Shown here one piece after another: positions 1-12,900 of a DNA stretch of 64,000 bases (position 1 is the first letter of the stretch; every line of letters starts with the position of its first letter). The stretch comes from Lineus longissimus (taxonomy: Eukaryota; Nemertea; Pilidiophora; Heteronemertea; Lineidae), in the NCBI RefSeq assembly GCF_910592395.1, contig NC_088311.1, forward strand, positions 20,400,501 to 20,464,500, written 5' to 3'. The position numbers were made by a program, and so were the translations under genes. The notes beneath the pieces are model-generated. The model did not search any database and was not told where the DNA came from. It saw only the letters and a list, made by a program, of their open reading frames with translations.

Positions 1-595
1 TAACTAATTTGTCGGAATATCGTAATCACCCAGTTTCTGTATGGTGTACGAAAGTGTAAATTCACAGAAAAATCATCGAATCTTGTGGTTATGCAAAAGA
101 ATAGCTTGTGTTAAACATGAAGTCTCTTAAAGGAGTACACCGTACGTAATTACTGGTGGTCAAGGAAAATAGAAATGCAGGTATACACAATGCCATAGTG
201 CAGTTATTATGCACACGAATTGAAATATGGTATTTAAAGTATTTGTGCACCCGTCTACACAACGACAACGCTGAAATTTATATTGAGTACGTTTTACGCA
301 ATTTGAAATTCGGTTACAAATTTGAAACGAGCGGTGTAGGTATTTAAGAGGGGATATCACTCAATTGACGTCAAATTAAATTCCTGACATAGTTTCGTTT
401 TTGATATACATGTACATGTATTACAGAAATGAGTACCACAGAACATTTCCCTCTTGGCTTTCTATTAAAGTGTGGTATTTGTCTGTGCGATAGTTGATTG
501 CTTTGTATGCAGGGTGATGGCATGATGTGACATTATCTCCTGTGTCCGTGTAAAAATTACTATGAAGCATTGACTAATGAATTTTTTTCTTGCAG
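1..595. other. Intron sequence, with dispersed repeat copy
   Basis: Upstream of the acceptor at 594-595. Positions about 125-335 are a diverged copy of sequence at about 13110-13340; shared words include aatagaaatgca, gtctacacaacg and gcaatttgaaatt. The short ORFs here are in repeat sequence and show no protein signature. Confidence 0.5.
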
Positions 596-3500
596 ATTTG
601 GAACTAGACAACATTGGCATAACACAGCTGTGCCCAGCCACCATCACTTCTGGTGTTGCCACCAATCAAACTATAAATACGTTGACAATAAAAAACAATA
701 ATGCAAAAGTGTCCGGAAGCAAGGTGAACGATGTCAAGGCTAATACAGGCAACTTCAAATTCGAGTATCTATTTTCAAGCAGTGCAGCTCACGCGAACAT
801 AGTGGGCACTGTAAAATTGGTGACCGCTGTCGCTGAAGAATGGGGTGATGAGCTGAAAGCTTCAGATACTTTTAACAAGCAACAGATGGTGTCGATAACA
901 TTGGCAGATGCCGACTGCACAGCTGCAACTCACATTTGCCTGAAGGTATCCAAAGGCGCCACGACGACTTACAAGGAGCTCACCGGCACAGGACCGCCGA
1001 ATTATGATGACAATAATTACAAGTGCTGTCCCTTAGATATCAAGATATGTAGCGCAAGTAGGTTTTGTTTTGAATTTTCATATTTATTTTCAATTTTATG
1101 GTAAGCCTATACAGCAACGCCCACACAGGACGGACAAAAATGCCGACGAAAGCAAAAACGCAGGTGACCACCCACACACGACGAATTGACGCGAAACAAT
1201 GTTTTTTGTTATTTCGTCCGATGTGCGCGTTCATGTAGCCAAAGTCTTTATTTGAAAGACTCTGATGTAGCCAAGTATGGATTAACCTATACTTGGTGTA
1301 GCCAGAGTCTTTCAAATAAAGACTTTGGCTACATGAACGCGGTGTAGCTAAGGTGATGCGATTATTACCAGGCCTTTCGCGTCTTTATGAATTGTACGGA
1401 AAATCAGCCTCTTATATATAGCGGCCTTTGGTCGGTTCAGCGTTCACCCGACAGATGGTATTTTAGGAACGATACAACATGTACAAAGCCTGATGCAAGA
1501 GGTTGAATACTATACACGCTCTGCCACTTTAGGGACAACTTGGGCGTGAGATACATGTATGTTGGTTTTTCATACAAAAATGTCCAAAACTGACTCGCGG
1601 TTACACCGGCGAAAACCATAACATAGATTAGCAGTGTTATACTACAAGTAGCGGTGCCTTGTGCCAAGCAGGGGTATTATCCTCCTTGCTAGGTAAATTA
1701 CGCACCCAAGTTGTCCCTCTGGGAAGGTACATGTAAGATGACTTTCCGATGTATTCTTCTACCGTGGAAGACTACCCGTTTGTGTGCCTTTCATTTTTGC
1801 GATTTTGTGATAACAGCAAACCGAAAAAGTATATGGCGGCGAAAAGCTAAAATCTAATTACAGTGGACACCTCTCTATTAGGGACAACCTCTCTATCAAG
1901 GACACTAGTTTATGTCCCACATTGGGACTTTCCATACAATTTGACCGCTCTAATCAGGACACCTCTTTATTAAGGACAGCATTTGTCAGTTCCGAGGGTG
2001 TTCTTAATAGCGAGGTTCTACTGTATAAGTTATTTTACAAACGTGTGTCATTACGCTCATCAAAAGTATTATGCCTACATATAGTTACCATAGTTTCATT
2101 CTTAAGAAACCGCGAAAGAAATGGCCGCAAACATTTCCGGTTTTAAAGTTTACTTGTCTTAGAAGTGTTAATTTCTACTTTTAGACCCAAAGGCGAACAG
2201 TGTTGCTATCAACCCGGCTGTATCTTTCAAGGCCGGAGATCCAACAACAGCAGTCATCCTGGATGTGGAGCTCGAGAACGATGGTGCCGCGGACATAGCG
2301 GTGGCGCCCGGATTAGGCTTTGGCGTAAACTTCAATTTCGTGCAGTTCTTCGCTGCGGGAGACTACTGCGCTGACAAGAGCCTTGCAACAACTCCGGCTC
2401 CAACACGATGTGACTCCCTTGTAAGTGGAACCCCGGGGGCAGATTCAGCGCTCCAGAAAGGAGCAGGCAATAAGGAAACGTTTCAGGTCCGATGCGATAT
2501 GAAGCTAACAAAGGCTAATTGCAAGAACATGACAAAGATATGTGTTGAATTTACTACCGGGACAGACGCAACCTACACGGACTCCAACCCAGCTGATAAC
2601 TGCAAATGTACGGCAGCAGACATTACGAAGGTCTGTCTCCCAGGTAGGTAAAATCACAGTCACTGTCCGCACTCGTATGTGACGCCTTGACTGCTTACCT
2701 TCACGATCAATAGAAGCATCATTTCTCCTCATGAAATAACTTGAAAGTAAGAAGATCTGAGAGGTATCAGCCTGAAGCTGACTACTTACTGCTAGTCCTC
2801 TTACCGATCCTTAAAGCGCCTACGTACGCCTGGCCCATTGTTTGACCTCCTGATAACGAGGACGAACAATGGAATAGGCATTCACGTGGACTTTTCGGGG
2901 GCACTGCAAGAACTCACTAAAACTCCCCAGTGAAACGTTCGTCAGTTCAGTTGAATCGAAGTTGTCATTAGACAATTGTAATATTGACATGTGCAATTTA
3001 CTCTCGGGGTTGAAGTCAGAGTGGGAGTCGTTCATGATGCGCAACCTCTGTATTACCCCCGTCATTCACAGCTAGAACTTTTGTCATTTCTTTTCTATTC
3101 AATTCGAAGAAAATCTCAAGAATTAATCTCAATTCAATTTACTAAAAAATCCCATAATTTTAAAGGGGGGGGGGCTATAAGCAGGAGCAGGAGGGTTAAA
3201 TTGGCCGTCTTCAGTTGTCTATAATGCACTGTAAAAGCACTGGGTCATGTTTAATTCCGCACTAAATAGTCGTACAAGTGTGAATGATTTTGTCGTATAC
3301 TGTAAGATGGGAGAGGCCCATATCGGCGACCGCGTGTAACTTTGTCTTGCCTACCTAGCTGCTGCCTATAGAGTCCCTTTAAAAAATGCTCGAATATATT
3401 TTGTAATTTGCCTCAATTCCGCTCTAACTATTTAAGTATCACGTTTTTTTTAGATGTGGAAGCCATTTCGCTTACGGAGAAAAATGGCCCAATCACGTTG

Positions 3501-3912
3501 AAAGACTATGTGTCACCAAGCCAAGCTCTCCTAGGATTCGACCTCGTAATTAGGAACGCAGAACCTGATACAATTCCAGCAGCTGGGGCCACTCCCAACT
3601 TCGGTGCCAAGTGCTCCATGCAGAATGCAACGGGCGTCAAGATTGGAACACCTGATGAAGAAACAGTAACAATTACGGCTAACGCTAACTCTCAGCTTAC
3701 TGGCGGTGTTCCGAATGGTCCCTCCATCACATTGACGGGGACAGTGACTCTTGGTGTGTTGCCACCTGCAGATTGTACGAGTGTAACTAGAGTTTGCTGC
3801 ACTGTTTTCGCTCCTTCGGCAACACCGAACTATGAGGAGAGTGACTCGACAAACAACGAAGCATGTTTAACGACTACTTCTGTGCCTCCTCTGCATACGA
3901 ATTGCAAGCCAG
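596..3912 (+). CDS. Three tandem CARDB-like extracellular modules (one exon each)
   Basis: Exons 596-1057, 2185-2643 and 3454-3912 are 462, 459 and 459 nt, all phase 1-1, and each encodes about 153 residues with the same plan. Each opens with a D-x-[ED]-strand, continues with a variable beta-rich stretch (for example VELENDGAADI in the second), and closes with cysteines plus a Y-x-[DE]-x-[DS]-x-x-[NT]-N-x-x-C motif (YDDNNYKCC, YEESDSTNNEAC). This is the look of CARDB/Ig-fold repeats found in extracellular and prokaryotic surface proteins. The family name is my inference from pattern. The 1-1 phase and equal exon sizes show directly that they arose by exon duplication. Confidence 0.65.
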
Positions 3913-6900
3913 GTAAGTCAAGACGTCAGCAGCCCTTATACATAAGCGTTGGATGCGCTTGTGCATGTGCATTGGATTTAGGCGGGGGTGGATGGGTACT
4001 GGTACCGCGCCCATTCCGATACATGGATGGTCTCCATGAATGGTAACTCTTCCATATCTCGATTGTGTATGCACAAACGAATATTTCTTTTTTTCGTCAT
4101 TGTCAACTCGTCAAAACGTTACGAAATTTCTTCCATTTCTTAACTCAAAAAATATGTTTGGCGATTTCAATTTTGTGGTTTGCAGATCCTTTTCTGTTGA
4201 TATGAAAGTAACTCTTTCAGATATATGTGGTTTGCACTCCATGACAGAAAAAACCTCAATGCCTATTTATACTATGCGTCTTTGACGTACATTTACATGA
4301 ACATGTATGTCCAGGACTTATCCGTTTTTCGCATACGTCCTTGACGTAAGGGTGAATCTGTTTACACAGTGAGTTTCGTTCGCACGTCCACACGTGGTGT
4401 ACCAGGAAGTGATTCATTCGGGACAGATTGCCATGGGGAGAACACGCACACGAGTGCTTTAGAAATTTGCCACATTATCTCTACTTTTGGCCGGAATTTT
4501 TAAAAAGTGATTTGCAAAACAGACCACCTTGGATGAGAAGTCGGATCGCCAAGAGAGACACACATGCATAGTGTAAATATACCTTAAAATGGCTTGCGGA
4601 ATTCGCCAGTAGGCTGTTCGCTCGTCGTTCAAGGTGAAGCGTCTAGTCCAAATTGGGGACATATCAGATTTAGCAGGGGTTTTTTAATAGCTCTCTGTAT
4701 TTACATTAGTATAAACTACGGCAATGGATTGACGACTTCAGGCCATGACGTCATCTTCACCGGACAACGAACTCATCCCAAGCACTACCCAAGCAACATC
4801 TTGTTTATTGTTATAACGCCAGTATTTGATTAACTGCCGGTACAATATTAACTTATTTACCTAACATTGAACATCCGTGGTACGGCTAACTAGGTAAAGT
4901 TAGATTTCTTTGTCACGGTTTCCATAACTTTGACTGGCATTATGCAGCAACAGATATATTCATTTCTATATACTTGTGGCTCAAAGAAAACCACTGTATA
5001 CGACCAACGTAGGCCTAAAAGAGCTATGCCCAGAAAATATACCTGTTTGCTTACTCGTTGAAAAACTTATTTATTCACTTTAGTTACACCGTGTGGTGTA
5101 AATCCAAGAAATGAAATACCTTTCTTTGATGATGATATGTTTAGATACTCTACGGGATTTTGGCATGCAAGTCCAGATGACTAAATTCGGCGTTGGACAT
5201 TTTCGAGATGACCGAACTGCTGACAGTGCATGAAGCAGTGTAGGTACATGGACATGTGCTTGTAGTACATTGACGAAGCTACTCATTTTTTCCTAAAAGG
5301 TTCATCAGCTTGGATTTTGATGTAAAGACTTTAGAGTCTTTTTGTCACAAGCAAGGTGGAAGTTACCTTATGTACAATGGATCTTGTAAGTACTACTATC
5401 TATATGGCCGACAGAGGTCGTTTGATCACGAAACCTTCCTATTCTTCTTTCCAGTCTTCAAGGCTGGAACTGGAATGGATGTTCCTGCTGGCAAAACTCT
5501 CGAAGTTGAAGAGAATACCCCAGTTAATGATGTTGTGTTCACACTGGAAGGAACTGACCCCACTGATAATCCCGTAACGCCTCCCAAAGAAATATTAACA
5601 TACGAAAAAGTTTCCGGTGATGGGGATGGTTACTTTTCCTTAGACCAAGGTAAGTATATATATACATGTATACCGAATGTCCCAAGGCGGGGCGGCTTTT
5701 TGTGACAGGTTTTCTCGGATAAAGTTTGGGCCTAAGTAGGGAAAAGGTTCTTGAAGCTCACATAAATGGTGACCTTAAAAGTTAGTGTTAACCTTTTGAG
5801 AACCGAATATTAAAAAAAAAAGATTGATGTTCTTTTAAGTTAGATATTCCGTTAGTGCTGGGATGTACAAATTAATACCCCCCCCCCCCCCCCCCCCCCC
5901 CCAGTTAATAGTAATGATAGGCGGAATTAATAGTATTTATTACATACATGGAGGTACACTCTTAAAAATAAAGGTTTTGGAGCTTTTGAAAACCTTTGAA
6001 GTTTTATGGCCAAAAACAAATTTGCAGTCCTTAGAGGTTTTCCAACAAAAGGAAAACCCTTGAAGGGTTTTCAGAATTCAAAAACCTTACATGATCGCGC
6101 AGGCACTTACCTAAGTCAGTCAGTGCGCTCCCGGTTTTGACAAACATTTTCACGCCCCGCCCTAATTAGGCCTATATCTCGTGAAAAATCAATGTAGCAA
6201 AAATTCATGTGTATTTTTGTAGCATTTTTGTCCTTTCGTGCCAAAAAATTGTGTACAAGTAAAACAAACTAGAAATATAAGAAAAGTGACAAATCTATGG
6301 CATGGAAGATATTTCTGCTCTAACTGAAACCGCTACATCTTTGCGCCATTTGATTTTTTCGATTGGCAAAACTTTCTGAAATTTGGCTCGGATTGCAAAT
6401 TTCTTTCGTTTTTTTTTCAGTCAGAATATTTTTTGGCCGATTTCAATATTTGCGAAAAGATTGTGCGTAATAGCGCCGGCGCAACGTTAACAGTATAAAT
6501 ATATATACAGTATATATACTGTATATGGAACTTCAACACAGAAATGCTTGTTTTGATGAATGACGGGGTATCGTGTTCTATTTTTACAGCAACTGGGGAA
6601 GTGAAGGTTGCGCAGGCTCTCGACTTCGAAAAAATACCGACGACATCATTCACAATTGTGTATGCTGTGAAAGACCAGGATGGAGCGAATGGAGCATCAT
6701 CGACTGGTACTCTAAAAATAAACCTGATCAACATCAATGAGAAGCCGACGATCGCGGCTGCTGAAAAGCCAGATCCTACAACAATAACGAGCAAAGGCGT
6801 TAGTGGAGATTCCAGGGGACTGTTACACATCGGTGTCCCCGAATCTTACTCTGGCAGCATTTTCGAAATAACGTTCACAGACGAAGATACCGCTGATACC

Positions 6901-9900
6901 CCTTCGATTGCATCCTTCACGATGAACCTTACCCTACCAGTAGGAGACACAAATCCTTTTCTAATAAAGAACGGCACTCTGGGGAAACGTAAATTTTCCA
7001 AAGCTTTTTAACAAAACTGGAATATGCATATTATCAAGAATTAAGAGTTCAAAAGGCCATAAAACGGGTATTTTTCAAAGGGGATAACAACTTTACCCGA
7101 GGTCATTATATGGTTTTATCATTCATATTGATTCTTTCACTGTGAACATGGTCAGATAACCAAGACGAAATAAATGAGACCATGTAACTTTGAGGAACTG
7201 CGAATTATTTAGTTAAAGGAGGGTATACAATATTCGTCAAAGTGTGAAAACATTCGTCTTATTATCATAATTGCCAGGGTAGTCTGATTCTTAGAGAGAT
7301 AAGAGATTTGGAACCTCGCTTTTAAAATACAATTCTTTAATAAGTACTACCAAGTATTTGGAACACATATTTTTAAAACAAAAAATCAAGTGAGAACCAG
7401 TCGGATACATAGGCGCCGGCTGATACTGTAAATGCCCCCTATTGTCAGAATTTGGAACCTAGTGCTATTGTATCGCCTCCACATTCTTAGTCTAGTCTTA
7501 ATCAATTCTTGATGATATGCCTATGAACAGTCTAGCTAACATTTGAATATCATCAACTTCTTCATACGGTAACATTTAGAACTCGTGCATTTTTATTGCT
7601 GCTTTATGTTCTTTGATTAGCCAACAAAAAGTCTGACACGTATGCTGAAAATAACTTTGATGTTGGTGCATTGGTTTGTGAGATATCGTACGAAGTAGGT
7701 GATAATATCAATATGGGCAGTATGCCTTCATCCCTGTATTTTAAACAAGGATCCTTTTGCAAGTTCTCATCAATTCATTCGACTATGCAATGGAAATACC
7801 ATGGCGTCTAGCTCTGGCGACTTACTTGACTTTAACCATGTAACCCCAAGTGGAGAATAGGTCGCCCACAAGATTTCTCCACTTTCTCCTCGTGCATCTT
7901 ACATCACTGGGATTGATAGGTCCTCCTCACATGTTTAAAAAAAGCGATATATACATGTCGCAAAATCTTACCGATTGCCAGAGCAAATTGTTAGGTGTTC
8001 ATCGATAAAATCAAAACGAATGGGCAGGACTATTTTCAAAAAGACGCAGCGACATCTAGGGGCAACTCATAAGTCTACACTTGCCTTACTGTTTACGGGT
8101 AATCCCTCAAAAACTGTGAATTAATGGTTACTGTGTCATTAATTTCGACATAATCCTTCTTTGACAGGATCTACAGAGTGTAGTTTAAGTGTGTGTGATA
8201 CAAGTAATACACCTTTTTCTTTACATGTATGTCACTATATGCGACAACTGATTTCGACATTCGTTTCAGATATACTGGAAATAGACTCCAACCTCGTCCG
8301 CAAAGACGTTGTCACCACATACAAAGTTCAAATCGAGGCCTGCGATAATGGCCCGCCAGAGCCACCGGCCAGGGGGACAAATAACAAAACGTTGTGCAGC
8401 AATACTATTGAAATAACAGTGGACATAATCCCCGTCGATGACCCTCCGGCATGGACACAACCCATTATCCCTGTGACGATCAAGGAGGATGTCACTGCGG
8501 AAAACCTAAATGTGATCACCGTGACCGCCGTTGATAATGACACCAATGCTCTCAGCTTTAGGTGCCAGTGCAACCCTGTCGAGAATATCTTCTCTTGCCT
8601 GCCTGTTACACCACCTGCAAGTAGGTAACATTAATTCTGCTGTAAGGTAAGGTGGTACAATGAAAGCTCCGCTACGATGCAGTGTGCATTGATGTGTAAC
8701 ACCAGCTCTTTTCAGCACGCCAGGAGCTATACATGTAATTGCACCATCCACGGCAATAACTGTACCACTCTACTTCATGCACATATAATGTAAAATGTAA
8801 ATTACATGTACAATACTATTAATGTTAGGTCAAAAATATATATTTCGTTGGGAATTGGCAAGCCGCTCGCCGAGCAGGCATAATATTTTGCCCTGTTTGG
8901 AGAGCCCCTTACCGAACAGCACTGAAAAACAACCCAGTTTGGCTTGCAAGCCCGGCTTGCCAAACAGGTTAAAAAATTCTACTCTGTCTGTTTTGTGAAC
9001 CGGAGATTGTACAACACGTTAGCCAATCGGAGAGCAGTGACGACATATTTGAATTAATATGCGCATAATTAACAATGGCTGATTTTTCGCTCTCGATTCA
9101 TTTTCTTTAACTAAACTCGTGTTCTTGTCAAAAATCGATGGAGAGGAATATACACGAGCATGTGATCAACTGTAGCGTAATAAATGCATTGAGTACATTG
9201 CTAAGGTCCTTCGCTATAACTCCAGTAGTGTTGTTGTCCTCTTCGCCATTGAATGACAATGAGCTCTTCGACAACTATAAGAATATTAATGAGTTCAGCT
9301 GTCCATTCAGGGCAAAAAAAGTTTGGTAAGCCAGGCTCGCCAAATACATGTAGTCACTTCCTATATATTTCGGTTAACATAATTCAATTGCAGATGGCAA
9401 GGAGCTGACCATTACACACAAGAAAGACCCTGGCTTCGACTACGAGACAACCAAAACCTACACGTGCTACATCTTTGTAATGGACAGTCATAATCTGGCG
9501 GTGATGGATAAGGTTATCATAAATATAGAAGATGTGAATGAGGCCCCGACAATGAAGCTTCCGCCAACAAATGAGATCAAAGTTCCGGAGCTTCATTGTT
9601 ATGGCTGCCATCTGTATGATGTAAGTGTAATACGCCGACCATGGAGGGATTCCTTTATGGCGCGTTGTCTCCAGATCTAGATGTTAAGCAACGTTGGGCG
9701 CGGACATCAATTGGATGGGTGACCGGCATATGCTGCATTGAATAATTTTACTGGTTTTGCAGTAAATATCAATAGCGTTTGAACATTATCTGAAGCACAA
9801 AATGAATTCCTAATTGAAAACAACTTTGGATGTGACTCTTTGTGGTAATGCAAAAAGTAAATAGAAAGTAAGGCCTAGTGGTTGGTAGAAGAAAAGCAAC

Positions 9901-12900
9901 GTCGAGAAAGCATTCAGTGGTATTATTCAGAGTGATTTTTTTTTTCTTATAATGTCTAGTCTCGACAAAGACATTGATATTTCATGCATTTCAATGTCAC
10001 TCTCTCTATGATGTAGGTGGAACTGTAAGGGTTATTGCTTTTGTCTCCCGAAGAGTTAATTCAAATATATCCTTTATGATTTTCAGTACAAGTGCACAGA
10101 CCCAGATGGAGGCCAAAAAACTACATCTACGTTCAAAGTTTACGACACACCATTCGACCTGCAGGCCAAGTCCAAGTTTCAACTTGACTCATTGGGTAAA
10201 TATATACATAGTAAAGTGTCTAGAACTGTTGTATATCGACGATTTTTTTTTTGGCAACTATGTTGTGCGCAAGAACATAATTTGAATGCGACCATACATG
10301 CAGGCAAAAACTTGGATCCATTATTTTGGTCGTAGTGATATGAAATATGCCCCTGGAGATAAATGAGTAGGTCTTTGCATGTTAGTCTGGTGTCCTTGAA
10401 ATTGTTCACATTTATGAATGCGAATTTACTCCCGCCTTAGGGTTTTACCGGGCCGTCTAAACTCCTCACTTTTTTATAGCGTTTCGCGACAGATTTTTTC
10501 AATTGATTACAAAGATGACCTTATCAAGTTAGTAAAATATATAAAAAAAACATCCCGGCTCATTGATGTTTCAAGCATTTGGAAAATAGAAAATTGTTCT
10601 CGTGCGTAGCGCCTATAATCATAAAATTGCTTGGAAACTTGGAATGCTCAACAAAAGAACAGAAAAAGAAAAGGTGTTTTTCTCCTTTGCATTCATACAT
10701 GAACATGTATTTCCAGATCGGCTTCTCCTCAACTTTGACAACAACATCATACGCGAGAACTTAAACAAATACTTGACGCAATTCAAATGCTGTGATGATG
10801 GTTCCCCTCAGAAGTGCGTTTCCCAGAATATAACATTGGTGGTGGAGGCCTTTAACCGAGCACCGACATTTAAACCAAATACCACTGGAATTACCATATA
10901 TGAGATTAAGACAGTAAGGTTTTTTTACCATATGAGTGTTCAGTGGGCAGCTAGTGCTAGTTTTAAAATGGTATATCTTATATATACAGTCTCTTTCCCA
11001 GTTGACTCGGTAAAACTGCTTTTGAAATATCATATTAAAAATTGGGACCAGCAGAAATGCTTTTTCATCAGCAACATGGGCAACTGCTCAAACCCTAAGA
11101 ACCGCAGCGGTTTGCCGCCAGAATTTGTTATTTCTGCATATAGAATTTTGCCGCAACGGCAAACTGAGCTGTTTCCCACTTTAATTTACATGTAGTCAGT
11201 TTATTGATATAATAGCTCCAGCGACAATGCCAATAACGTTGCGTCGTGGTAGCGGGGTGAATTAAAATTCGATCTCGTTGTCCGTCGGCTTGTGTTCGCA
11301 AAAATGGCTTTATATGCGTCTCGGGTGCACTTTGAAAGCGGGAAGACGTTTCCCTCGTGCGAGAAATAACGAATGATGCGTTTTTCCTTAAATCTAAGAG
11401 GTGAAACGAAATACGGAAAACGTCGAAAAATAGGTTTACGAATGATTCGGAAACAGGTTTTTGTACATGCCGCAAACTTATTCCCCTAATTCGGCTACTA
11501 TCGTTTGTAGATCTACATGTATGTAGGCCTAGATAATGCAACGAGTAAGCATCAATCATATAAAGAGAAAGGGAGGACGCTAGCAAGTACACGGTTAGGG
11601 TTCGTTGTCCCTGTTGATTTTCTCATATAATCATCGGTACCCATATATAAAAGTAAAACTTTGTCAAAGCTGTTCTTGCTACGGTAGACCTATATGTAAA
11701 ACATGTACATGTAGCAAAACCCTTAATTGTGAGAGTAAAGCAAATCACATTTACTTTAGAAATCAACCGTATCGTCTAAATTGAACTTAGCTGGGAAGTT
11801 CAAAGACCCAGAAGGTGACGGACCTACTTGTGGCATTGTCAACTCAAGATATAGTAATTACTTCTCTATGGCCGGAAACACGTTACGATTAGAGGGACCG
11901 ATCAGCTACGACGATTACAACCCACCTCATCATTTCTATATCTGTAAGTACAAGCGCACGTAAAGGCTTGATTGAAAGCCCGCAGATTCTACCTCTTTCG
12001 GCTATAGCGGTTATTTTAAGTAATCACTGGCAAGTTGTTTGGAGGTGGAAGTTCAACTCCAACGAACCCGCACTGGGTATTGGTCATAATCTAAAAAAAA
12101 GCAGGGGCAAATCGAAGTTTTGTTCTAGCGGCGATAGCAGCTGGAAAATTTTCTGGTGAAATAAGGCCTTGGGCCCGTCTCTCAGATTGTCTTCACTTAC
12201 TCTTTATGATTCTTGTGGTTTCGAGCACTTTCTGTATTCGCCACTTTCCTCAAGCAGCAATTCGGGACTTCTTGACAGACCAATCAGAAGAAAGCTATCA
12301 TGCTTGTTCAGCACAGACAGCACAGCCATGATCACATACGGGTTTTGTTTGGTCAAAACTTGTCAACTGACAGGAAGTCCTACCGTATTTCTGCTTGAGG
12401 AAAGTGGCAAATGAGGCTATGACATTCACTTTTAAAGCAACCAATGGAATCGCCCTACTTTAATTCTGTTTGATTGACATATCAAGTCTCTGGTCTTTCG
12501 GCAGTCCGCACACCCATATCTTCTTACTCGGGCGTCTTCAGGATTTCTTTCTACTGTGTGTGCCGGCCCTGCAGATTGTAGTTTCCTGGGGTACCCTTTC
12601 TCTTTCGACCATGTGATTGCAAAGTTTATCTCCGACTTACTTTGCAGCCATTAGTTGCTCAGATAATGGTGCCTTGACCCGCACAGACGCCCCGAACGTA
12701 CCAGCACTGAGTACAGAAATGTTGGTTGAGGTCAATGTTCTTGGACTTGATGACAATACCCCAGTCTTTGCTCCAACATCCTACATCGCCACTCTGTTCG
12801 AGGATGCATTTAGCACGCAGTCAGTGGTTACAGTCACGGCGACGGATAGGGATCTCGGCGTACATGGTCAGATGATTTACCAATTAGATCCAAACGACCC

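Noticed and set aside
10602-11195. A single 197-codon ORF
   Set aside because: Only 10717-10913 is coding, with good acceptor and donor and cadherin motif AFNRAPTF. The rest is intronic read-through.
11128-11592. 154-codon minus-strand ORF
   Set aside because: Sits in a cadherin-gene intron. Composition and lack of motif or splice support suggest chance.
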